In this document: positions 36,579 to 46,107 of the stretch, in pieces | Layout of the letters: every line of letters begins with the position of its first letter | Position numbering within the stretch: the stretch's first letter is position 1 | Assembly (NCBI GenBank): GCA_025667525.1 | Contig: CM046878.1 | Location: 402,063,275-402,127,274 of the forward strand | Direction: 5' to 3' | Length of the DNA stretch: 64,000 nucleotides | DNA from: Glebionis coronaria | Taxonomy: Eukaryota > Streptophyta > Magnoliopsida > Asterales > Asteraceae | Notes under the pieces: generated by a model | The model's database searches: none | What the model saw: only the letters and a program-made list of their open reading frames with translations | Told to the model about the DNA's origin: nothing | Position numbers and translations under genes: made by a program

Positions 36579-36669
36579 GTATTTATTCGTCATTCATCGG
36601 TGACCATTTCAAATTCATTCAGTACTATCCAATATTTATCTTTCTCTTTATACTGCATCTTTCAGGCAG
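36579..36669 (+). other. Apparent intron 1 in gag of B
   Basis: Donor GAG/GTATTT at 36579; acceptor CTTTCAGGCAG, with exon phase kept if the cut is after GCAG (36669). The 91 bp are AT-rich with a pyrimidine tract before the acceptor. Confidence 0.6.
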
Positions 36670-36815
36670 AAGACTGGGGACCGGTCTCAACCGGCTACTC
36701 AACAACAACCTACTCAACCCAAGGGTAACGGTCAGACTCAAGACCGTTCTGCTACGGATAGGCGTGGCGGTAATGATAATTACCATAACAACGCTGGAAA
36801 CTCCAACAACAGCAG

Positions 36816-36890
36816 GTCCCTAAACTTACTCATTTCTTATGTTACACGTTTATGATTCATAATTCTGACACATTAACAATCTTCTACCAG
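36816..36890 (+). other. Apparent intron 2 in gag of B
   Basis: Donor AGCAG/GTCCCT; acceptor TTCTACCAG/GAATC. 75 bp; removing it joins the Asn-rich stretch in frame (AGC AG + G AAT). Confidence 0.7.
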
Positions 36891-36955
36891 GAATCATGGT
36901 AACGGGAGGGAGCAGGACCGAAGAGGTTCATAGCCTAACCGTCCAACTATCACTG

Positions 36956-37029
36956 GTATTACGTCTCACTATTTTCCACATTTTCCTTTTGTACTTATAA
37001 ACCATGTCTCATGTGTACTTTCCAAACAG
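36956..37029 (+). other. Apparent intron 3 in gag of B
   Basis: Donor ATCACTG/GTATTACG; acceptor TTCCAAACAG/GCTCCC. 74 bp; removing it leads in frame to the zinc-knuckle region. Confidence 0.7.
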
Positions 37030-37200
37030 GCTCCCAGCCAGCAAGAGCACCTGCTGGAGGGTATACTCACCCTCTCTGCACTACCTGTAACCGTAGGCAC
37101 CCAGGGCCATGTCGCCGCGACAGTGATGCTTGCTTCAAGTGTGGCCTTACTGGTCATCGCATGAAGGACTGCCGCAAGGGCGAGATGAAGGGAACATCTG

Positions 37201-40200
37201 GACATGCTGATTCCAAGCCACCTCCTACTAGTGGACGGGTGTACAAGACTTCTCGCGATCAGGCCAACAAGTCTACAGGTACCATCACTGGAATCTTGTA
37301 TATGTATGGTCAAGCTGCATGTGTTTTATTTGACACACGTGCTACTCACTCGGTCATTTCTACTGCTTATGACAAGAATGTTAGGATATCCCCTATGCCA
37401 TTAGAGAATGTATTAAACATTTACATGCCTTTAAGAGACTCTGTACGCATAACCTATGGGTACAAGAGCCTTCCCCTAGAGTTTGACGACAAGATTCGTC
37501 ATGTTGACGCACTTCCGTTAGATATGTGCGACTTTGATATGATATTGGGCATGGACTGGCTATCTAAACATCACGCCACCATTGACTGCCATACGAATCG
37601 GGTCATCTTCGGTGATGTAAATACACAAGAGTACATTCACAACGGGTTCGTACCTGGAAGGTCTGTACAAATAATTTCGACCTTACAAGCACGTGCACTA
37701 TTGTCACATGGTTGTGAGGGCTATCTTGCTACTGTTCATGATTTGGAGGCTGAATCTCCATCTATCCAGAATCTGTCGATCGTGTCAGAATTCCCAGACG
37801 GGTTTCCAGAAGAACATCCGGGCATACCACCTGTTTGTGAAGTGGAGTTTAATATTGAGCTCGTCCTAGGAGCTGAGCCAATATCTAAGGCTCCTTATCG
37901 CATGGCTCCCATAGAGCTGAATGAGCTAAAGAAACAACTGCATGAATTGTTGGAACGTGGTTTCATTCGACCTAGTGCTTCTCCATGGAGCGCACCTGTT
38001 CTGTTCGTAAAGAAGAAGGACGGCAACATGCGTCTGTGTATAGATTACCGTGAGCTAAACAAGATCACTATATGGAATAGATATCCGTTGCCACGCATTG
38101 ATGAATTGTTTGACCAACTCCATGGGGCCAAACATTTCTCCAAGATTGATATGAGGTCGGGTTATCATCAGCTACGGGTTAAAGAGCAGGACATCGCCAA
38201 GACTGCTTTCCGTACACGCTATGGGCACTACGAATTTGTAGTCATGCCTTTTGGCCTTACCAATGCTCCAGCTATTTTCATGGACTTGATGAACCGTATC
38301 TTCCATGAGTTCCTGGACAAGTTCGTCATTGTCTTCATTGACGACATTCTGATTTTCTCAAAGTCAAAGGAGGAACACGAAGACCATCTTCGTACTGTAC
38401 TACAGATACTTTGCTAGAAGCAGCTGTATGCTAAATTCTCATAGTGTGAGTTCTGGTTAGACAAGGTGGCGTTCCTAGGCCACATTGTATCAGCAGAAGG
38501 AATCACCATGGATCCATCAAAGGTTGAGGCTATTACCAAGTTGCCAAGACCGACATCAGCGACTGAAGTTCTCAGTTTCCTAGGCTTAGCTGGTTACTAC
38601 CGAAGGTTCGTAGAGAACTTTTCCCGTTTAGCACTGCCATTGACCAAACTGATGCGGAAAGGGGAGAAATTCGTCTTTACTGAAGAAAGAGAGAAGAGCT
38701 TTGAATACCTAAAGCAGAAGTTAGTATCTGCACCGATTCTTACTCTCCCATCTGGTACAAGTGGATTTCAAATCTACAACGATGCTTCAAGGAAGGGACT
38801 TGGCTGTGTTTCATGCAACATGGGAAAGTGATTGCGTACGCTTTACGGCAGCTTAAGCCTTATGAGGAGAATTACCCTACGTATGACTTGGAACTTACAG
38901 CAGTCGTGTTTGCATTGAAGATATGGAGGCACTACTTGTATGGAGAATCATGTGATATCTTCACAGATCACAAGAGCCTGAAATACATCTTCACTCAACG
39001 TGAACTGAATATGAGACAAAGAAGATGGTTAGAGATTTTGAAGGATTATGACATCAATATGCAGTATCATCACAGCAAGGCGAATGTAGTGGCAAATGCA
39101 CTTAGTAGAAAGTCCGGTATGATAAACGACATTAAAATTGAGGAAGAGATTATAAGAGACTTGGAGCCAATTGAGATCATGGTACGTGGACAACACGGTT
39201 ACTGGGATAATCTTAGAGTGGAACCTAAGTTACTCTCTAGGATCAAGGAAGCTCAGAAGGATGATGGTGAAATTTGGGCGATCATTCAGAACTTGGATCA
39301 GCAAACGGAGTTTCGGTTGGATGACGATGGTATCTTATGGCAGGGCACCAGACTTTGTGTTCCTGATGATCTTACTCTTAGAGAAGCGTTATTAGATGAA
39401 GCTCATAGATCCCCATTCTCTATTCATCCTGGTTCGACCAAGATGTACCACGACATCAAGCAGTAATTTTGGTGGAGTGGTATGAAGCATGATGTTGCTA
39501 CTTATGTCTCCAAATGTCTTACCTGCCAGCAGGTTAAGATCGAGCATCAACGGTCTAGTGGTATACTACAACCGTTAGACATTCCAAAGTGGAAGTGGGA
39601 CAAGATCACCATGGATTTTGTTACCGGTCTTCCGTAGACAAAGAGGAGGCATGATGCGATTTGGGTTATCGTTGATCGACTTACTAAGTCAGCTCATTTC
39701 TTACCGATCCGCAAGGATGATCCGGTCAGCAAACTCGCCGATACTTACAAGAAGGAGATCATGAGAATTCATGGTGCTCCATCCAGTATCGTCTCAGACA
39801 GAGATCCTCGGTTCACTTCGCGATTTTGAAAGAGTCTGAAGAAAGCTTGGGGTACAAAACTTAAGCTTAGCACGTCTTTTCATTCTCAAACAGACGGACA
39901 ATCGGAGCAGACGATTTAAACATTGGAAGATATGCTCCGAGCATGTGCATTAGAGTGGGCAGGAGACTGGGATGATTACATCTGTTTAGTAGAGTTTGCG
40001 TACAACAAACAGTTGGCACGCCAGCATCAAGTGTGCACCATTCGAGATGTTGTATGGCAGAAAGTGTCGCGCCCCAATCTGCTGGGATCAGGTTGGTGAG
40101 AAAACACTTGAAGGGCCAGAAATGATAGAGTTGACCAATGAGAAGGTCGTTGTAGCTAAGCAGAAATTGTAAGAAGCTCGTACATGTCAGAAGAGTTATG

Positions 40201-40651
40201 ACGACAAGCATCGTAGGGACTTACATTTCAATGTAGGATATCACGTCTTTCTTAAGGTATCACCGGCACGTGGTGTTAGACGTTTTGGAATCAAAGGGAA
40301 ACTCAGTCCTCGATTCATCAGACCGTTTGATATCATCGAGCGAGTTGGTGAAGTATCTTATCGCTTATCGTTACCTCCGCAGCTTTCTCACGTTCATGAT
40401 GTTTTCCATATGTCCTTACTCAGAGGGTACAATTATCATCCCCTTCACATGGTTCATTATCCACTGGAACAGACTCGTGAAGATCTTACCTTCATAGAGG
40501 AACCCGAACGAGTTCTTGACAGGCAAGAACGATTCATGAGGAAGAAGACGATTCCATTCGTTAAAATCCTTTGGAGGGACCATACCGAGCGGGAAGCCAC
40601 TTGGGAAACAAAGGAGTCTATCTGGGCTTCTTACCCTCATTTCATATTTTG
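37201..40651 (+). pseudogene. pol: Pol of element B: protease, RT, RNase H, integrase, chromodomain-like tail
   Basis: The protease block [13 protein letters not shown] has Arg where the catalytic D-(S/T)-G-A needs Gly (37332-37340). RT follows with [18 protein letters not shown], [26 protein letters not shown] and FIDD (Asp codons 38340-38345). Stops at 38415 and 38442 and a frameshift near 38810 interrupt RT/RNase H. RNase H keeps [17 protein letters not shown] and [14 protein letters not shown]. Integrase follows with KCLTCQQVK (zinc finger), [19 protein letters not shown] and FHSQTDGQSEQT; stops lie at 39464, 39636, 39828 and 39918, with a frameshift near 40005 and a stop near 40170. The C-terminal tail FIEEPERVLDRQE...FVKILWR...ATWETKESIW is chromodomain-like, ending at TGA 40649-40651. 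The copy is inactive. Confidence 0.92.
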
Positions 40652-40710
40652 AATTTGGGTATGTTCCTCTTTCAGTTTATTTTATCTATAATTCAAGGAC
40701 AAATTATTCT

Positions 40711-40727
40711 TTTTAGGGGGGAAGAGT
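40711..40727 (+). promoter_or_regulatory. Polypurine tract of element B
   Basis: TTTTAGGGGGGAAGAGT directly before the LTR start TGTAAAAC at 40728. Confidence 0.9.
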
Positions 40728-43691
40728 TGTAAAACCCGCATGCTTTTACCATGAATAGTACACTTAGTAAACATACGTACATATTAAAACTTTCCTTTTA
40801 TAGCATGAACACGTGTCTCGATTAGTAATTTCAGAAGTTATGTACGTATTATTACACGATAAGTATTAAGTACGTGATAGTACACGATAATTATTAACAA
40901 TAATAATTATAATCACGAACATGAAATCATGAACGTAAAAATCACGAACACGTAATTACGTACTTAATTAATATAATAGGATTAATATCATTACGTACAA
41001 GTATTTAATTATAACACGAACAATTATAACACGAATATACGAACATACGAACACGTAATTTATAACAAGGGAAAACTTTGGGTTTTCCCTTGTAGGCCCT
41101 ACTAGCCGCGGCACCAAGAGAGGAAAAGGGGCCAAGCCCAATTTTGTTTTAGTAAAATAAGAAAAGGAGGAAACCTTTTTCATTCACAGAGTTTTTCTAA
41201 GAAATCAAAAACCCTACTTCTTTCTTTCTTTCTCTTGGCCGGCGGCAACAACCACCACCAAAGGGGTGTTTGTTTGATTTTTGGTTAATCAAATTCAAGA
41301 TCGTGTTCGTGTTATTGTTCTTCAATCTTTACACGCATTCGGTAATCCGTAAACCCATTTTCTTTTATTCTTTTTATTTAATTGTTAACACATGAACATG
41401 AATAAAATATAAACAAGGATTAAAACATGTCATGTGATCATGGGAGGTAGAAATAAGGGTTTGTTTCGGGTTTGATTGCTCGGCCGAAGCACAAACCGAG
41501 AGCCCAAGGCTCTCGGCTTGTCTTTGATCATGCCAACTGAGGTCTATGATCTCGGTGGTGTTTGGTTCGGTCGGCAGCATGAACAAGGAACCCCGACGCA
41601 AGTCGGGGTGTCCTTGTGGTTCGGTTGGGTCTCGGTAGCAAGCAGCCCCACCACCGTCACACAACTGGTGGCAGGTTGGGTCAAGCAGGGGGAATGCAGC
41701 GCAAGCAGGAGGACTACCAGCACACAGCCGGTGGGAACCCACTGCTGGTCAGCGGCTAGCCGAGAGACAAGGGAACCACCGGCTTAAGCCAGTGGCAGTT
41801 TAACAAGAACAGTGGCAAACGACCGAGCCGGTTTGCCACTGTTAAGGGGTGTTTTGGTCAGACCGGTTCAAGGGGTTCCGGGTCCCGTTCACGACATGTT
41901 TAAATTAAATACACGGGTCCGGTTCATGACTAAAAATGTACAAGTATTTTATTTTTACAAGTATTTATTTTCAAAAAGATATTAAATTAATTAAAACATG
42001 ACATGTAAAATTAATCATGGACTTAGGTTAATTATTATTTAGTAAATAATACATATTTTAACCTAAGTATTTATTTATTTAATTTAGACTATAATATTAA
42101 TTATTTATTAAGACATGAAATATAGATAATTAATAAACATGACTTAGGTTATAATTAATATAATATTAATACATATTATAAGCTGAGTATTTTATACACC
42201 TTAATTTAATTAAATCATGCTTATATTTAATTAAATCATATAACCTATAGTTTATTTAATTAATATGATAGTATTAATAGACTATACTATAATCACATGA
42301 CTTATGATATTTAACCAGTATACTTAAGCTTATATTATTAGCTTATTAATCCAGCTTAATTCTAAATATGGAAACTTTCTAATTTAGAAAACTTTCTATT
42401 TTTGGAAACTTTCTATTTTTGGAAACTTTCTATTTTAGGAAAACTGCTATTTTTAGGAAGTTACTTATTATTACACAACAAGTATAATAATACAAGAAAT
42501 ACAAGTAACACTTAATCAGAATACGCATAATACATTATAAACACAACATAACCTTAAAATCAGTAAAACAAGACATGAACATATAAAACAAGCTAAGACA
42601 TGACATAATTAGTTACGTACTCAAAGAACAGATTACTTATACATGTATCCTATTTATGTAGCATTAGGGAGATCGAAGTAGGACTTTCATTCTTTTGTCT
42701 TCTTCGTTCACTGGACATAAGGTACGGATTTCCCGTCCTTCAGTATGGACATTCTTTCCTTATTAGGATTCCCCGTTTGCAGCCAACTATTTTCCCAGTA
42801 TTTGTTTTATATTTTTGATACTTATGTTAGAATAAGAGCCTAATCCATATACGTGCATGACCAGTGTCACCTAGTTATGTAGGTACCATAACCATAACAC
42901 TGGAGGCACTAGTGTCATGACTTCCCCACGACGAAGTGATTGCTCATGGCGTCCCTTTTCAGTTTTGGCCATTATATTATATTATCATGTGGGGCGTCTG
43001 GATGCATCCTAGTTACATGTTTACCAGTATTATCAGAGTGAATGCGATGTGTGCCTTGAATCCTTCACTAGGAGTTGATCCCTCCTACCCAGACTATTTA
43101 ATTAGAGGCAACCCCTCTAATTGCATGACGAGGTCTCCCCTCCAAGTATTCATGCACGGTGGAACCTCATGACCTATATGGGCTATTTGGCTAATTAAAA
43201 CAGATTTTCATAGAAACATAAGTCTTTTCAAACTATAAAACCAGTTTTATGAACATGATACCAGATTGCTTAGAACTTAGAATATTTCGCTGCTATTAGT
43301 CTTATATGCTTATGCTATTCCATGTCATACTTGTATATCCGTGCACTGACCGTTATGCTCAATCATTTTCCTTTCATGTTCCCAAACGGCAGGTACTCAA
43401 GGGCGCACGTAGACTTTAAGCGTACGTGCATATGGATTGGAAGCTATCTAGCCTTCTCTACTTTTTGCATATCATCATACATTTTGCTACTTATTTCTTT
43501 GGACATTGTTTAGTCCTTTTCCTTTACAGTACTTATGTTTGTGTGTGATGAGCTTATACTTGGGTTACCGACGTTTGTTTCCGGTATTTCCTTTCATGGT
43601 CATTGAATATTTTTTAGACATATACCTTGTATGCTTTGATGACACGCCATAATCACACGTGACATTCCATTTACCAAAATGGGGTGTTACA
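40728..43691 (+). repeat. 3' LTR of element B (2964 bp)
   Basis: TGTAAAACCCGCATGC...GGGGTGTTACA, full-length partner of the split 5' LTR. It preserves the empty target of Athila A near 41646-41656 and the same hairpins as the 5' copy. Some substitutions weaken the hairpins (for example the CTGAGC stem near 43346). About 22 differences were counted by eye in the first 500 bp. Confidence 0.96.
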
Positions 43692-43696
43692 GCAGT
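43692..43696. repeat. Target-site duplication of element B, right copy
   Basis: GCAGT directly after GTGTTACA. Confidence 0.95.
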
Positions 43697-44539
43697 GCTG
43701 TTTGAGGTTGACATTGGAAGGATTTCCATCCGTCATTTTGAATACATAAGAGTATCACTCTCAATGTTCTGGCATGGTCATATAGATATTGCATAGAAAC
43801 CTAGAACGAGTTTGAATAATTTAAGAATCAAACCACTGTTGCCTTCCAACTTTACACATGTTTAATTCATAAATAATCTCACACATGACCTACCGTAGTG
43901 TTGTTTGATGTTAACACTAGAAGGATTTCCACTCATCATTGTGAACACTAAATAGTGTCACTCTGAGTGTTCTGGCAATATCTCAAGAATATATCATGGG
44001 ACTCTCTTCTTCGTCACTTGTGTTCTAGATGATGAACATCAAGTGTTTGTCATGGAATGTGTTCTAACGAGATTTGATTGATATCTTGGCTCTAGAATCG
44101 ATTTGTGCACCTAGGTTTTAGTGATCGGAGGCTGGAGTAGAGTTCCACCTTTTCAATATCAACTATCTCGGAGTGAGAAAGTCAATAGAAGTTGTGTTGA
44201 TCTCCGTGACGATAACAACTTTTTTTGAAAGAAGCATGAGTTAGCTGGGGAAGGGTCGTGCATTGCATCACTAGATCCATGATGTCTTGTCTTCAATATC
44301 AGTAATCATCTCATGATTCTGATAGAAGTTGATGGAGGGCTATTTCTTTTCACCCTTTATCCTTACATTTCTTTTTCATTCTTCAAGCCCTTCAATGCTT
44401 ATCAAGACATCACTACTAGCACCTTGTTGTGATTGCTCTAGTGCTAGTTTAAGTCATTAGTCAGCATTTTTCCATTATCACATTCTACTCTATCTTTCCA
44501 AAGGAATTCTAATAATCTATTGGATTGTCTCTAGGAAGA
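43697..44539 (-). other. Copia 3' untranslated region, right part, up to the plus-strand LTR
   Basis: Joins to 18265 when B is removed. A block of about 200 bp is imperfectly repeated: CACCTACCGCAGT/GCTGTTTGAGGTTGACA spans the B insertion, and GACCTACCGTAGTGTTGTTTG occurs at 43890 with AAGGATTTCCA following both. No gene seen. Confidence 0.6.
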
Positions 44540-44919
44540 TGTTAGCCTCAAAATATTGAGTCAAACAAGAATGTTCGGTCAAAGGTTTATTATGTATTAT
44601 TCTTAGAACGTTGTAATAGATAGTAGAATAGTCGAGAATCACGGGCTTGATAAAATAGCTTATCGTCCATGTTTAAGGTTATATAGTTAATTGATTCAAG
44701 CCAGGCCCAATCAAATAGCCCACAAAGCCTACATGTAAGGCAGAACTATAAATACCTCTCCTAGCATGTTAGGAGAGGGTTGGATAGCTCATTTCACTTT
44801 TCTCTCTTAATCTAATATTCCCAAGTTATAATCTACTTTCTCTCTCTAGTTTTCATCTATTTTTCTTTACTTAATTCATACATCTATAATGGTGAAGTGA
44901 TAAAATCATGGGTACAACA
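44540..44919 (+). repeat. 5' LTR of copia C (380 bp)
   Basis: TGTTAGCCTCAAAATATTGA...TACAACA, with TGTT/AACA ends and a TATA box (TATAAATA, 44747-44754). It is the plus-strand counterpart of the LTR at 16992-17391. Its upstream flank CTAGGAAGA resembles a worn polypurine tract. Confidence 0.88.
44747..44754 (+). promoter_or_regulatory. TATA box of copia C LTR
   Basis: TATAAATA about 210 bp into the LTR, followed by a C/T-rich transcript start region. Confidence 0.6.
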
Positions 44920-44921
44920 AT

Positions 44922-44933
44922 TGGTATCATTCG
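44922..44933 (+). promoter_or_regulatory. Primer binding site of copia C
   Basis: TGGTATCATTCG, matching the first eight bases of the tRNA-Met site TGGTATCAGAGC and then diverging; located two bases after the LTR end. Confidence 0.75.
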
Positions 44934-45300
44934 TCACGGGGTAGATTAGTGATTGGTTTTGGTTTTTTGGATTGTGTTCGTGTGGTTTTTTTTGACTCAA
45001 TCACCTTGCGTCTCAAAATATTTGTGTGTTTTCGTAGTCTAAATCTTCATAGAAATCACCTACATAGTTGTGGTAGGGATTTGGGTTCTTTGGCTTAGTC
45101 AAAAACAAAAAATTTTCGGTTATTTGGCTTGATTTTGGTGTTAAATCTCGAAAAATCGTCTTTTTCGTCCGATATCCATTCTTATTCCGAAATCTCTAAA
45201 AATCTCGCAAAAATATATGTTATTTCGAGATCGCGCAATATTATTCCATGATCATTGTTTTTCCGAAATCTTAGAAAAATATCGCAATCTGTTACCTTAT

Positions 45301-45615
45301 TCCGAGATCTTTGGACTTGCACATTCCAAAATCATAAGTATATATTCCGAGATCTATGGACTCACACATTCCGAAATCATAAGTATATATTCCGAGATCT
45401 TTGGACTTACACATTCCGAAATCATAAGTATATATTCCGATATCTTTGGACTTACACATTCCGAAATCATAAGTATATATTCCGAGATCTTTGGACTTAC
45501 ACATTCCGAAATCATAAGTATATATTCCGAGATCTTTGGACTTACACATTCCGAAATCATAAGTATACACTCCGAGATCTTTGAACTAACATAGATTCTA
45601 AAATCTTCAATTGGG
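45301..45615 (+). repeat. 45-bp tandem repeat, seven copies
   Basis: Units start TCCGAGATCT at 45301, 45346, 45391, 45436, 45481, 45526 and 45571, an exact 45-bp period. Each contains two TTCCGA(A/G)ATC motifs in tandem. Units differ by only a few bases. Because 45 is divisible by 3, several frames stay open (for example SEIFGLTHSEIISIY per unit). Confidence 0.97.
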
Positions 45616-45621
45616 TCATAT

Positions 45622-45731
45622 TCCGAGATTGTTGATCATACATTCCGAGATCTTCAACAACACATTCCGAGATCTTCAACAACACATTCCGAGATCTTCA
45701 ACAACACATTCCGAGATTTTTGAAGAATTAT
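45622..45731 (+). repeat. 22-bp tandem repeat, five copies
   Basis: TTCCGAGATCTTCAACAAC units with starts near 45622, 45644, 45666, 45688 and 45710, a 22-bp period; the first and last are worn. They share the TTCCGAGATC core with the 45-bp array. Confidence 0.95.
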
Positions 45732-46107
45732 TCCAAGATTTACACATTGTGTATTCCGATATTTTTTTGACTACATATTCCAAGATTAAGACTTCAAATT
45801 TTTATGAATTTGAAAATTTTCAAAAAAAAAAAGTGAATTTGTGAAATTTTTTAACATTCCTGAGTTATTTGGTCTTGGAATTTTTGGTTTATCAAGAACA
45901 CATTGTTAGGGGATTTCAACAACTTTTCTCGTCAACAACACACGAACTTAGGAAAATTTATGGTTTAATCGGTGGTTTGTAAAATCCCGCGAATTTATTT
46001 CTCGGTTTCTCCACGATTAGTAATACTCTATATTGTTTCTTCAACAAAAATCACAACACCATCTACTTAAGATCCGTATTCACTTCATCATTTCAAAGAT
46101 TATCGAT

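Larger units (their letters stand above)
35855..37200 (+). pseudogene. gag: Gag of element B, with three apparent introns
   Basis: ATG 35855 starts MVLTSDQEQLNATVQAAMQA; in-frame TAG and TAA follow. The retrotransposon gag core is clear (SEAESWLAHIEKIFDAMGC, KLRLAYYKFEG-type block, FRELVMGQFFPKAEQDKLKREY). A frameshift near 36340 leads to FMQSFLCLAGFLGAIAGTAEE. After EETREE-type sequence the frame is closed by three AT-rich GT-AG segments, 36579-36669, 36816-36890 and 36956-37029. Removing them joins KTGDRSQPATQQQPTQPKGN, then the Asn-rich NYHNNAGNSNNSR, then NHGNGREQDRRGS, then [20 protein letters not shown] in one frame, with one TAG left near 36933. Two zinc-knuckle-like motifs end gag: [12 protein letters not shown] and [14 protein letters not shown] (37131-37172). 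Confidence 0.85.
18271..43691 (+). mobile_element. Tekay-type Ty3/gypsy element B, complete but interrupted by Athila A
   Basis: The element is bounded by a perfect GCAGT duplication. Its 5' LTR is in two pieces (18271-19194 and 33362-35406, together about 2.97 kb) because Athila A inserted in it; the 3' LTR (40728-43691, 2.96 kb) is unbroken and shows the empty site. The internal region 35407-40727 has a tRNA-Met primer site, gag, protease, RT, RNase H, integrase with a chromodomain-like tail, and a polypurine tract. Many stops and frameshifts make pol inactive. The two LTRs differ by roughly 4% by eye in their first 500 bp, so B is clearly older than A. Confidence 0.95.
44934..46107 (+). 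other. Leader of copia C
   Basis: 1.17 kb before the gag ATG. It is built largely from ATTCCGA(A/G)ATC motifs, including two tandem arrays listed separately. No gene is supported: the long frames over the arrays arise from a repeat unit divisible by three. Confidence 0.7.

Noticed and set aside
45292..45570. Long frames on both strands over the 45-bp array
   Set aside because: Open frames follow from a period divisible by three without stops; no start context or relation to known proteins.
45301..45731. CRISPR-like appearance of the repeats
   Set aside because: The repeats are contiguous with no unique spacers and lie in a plant retrotransposon leader.
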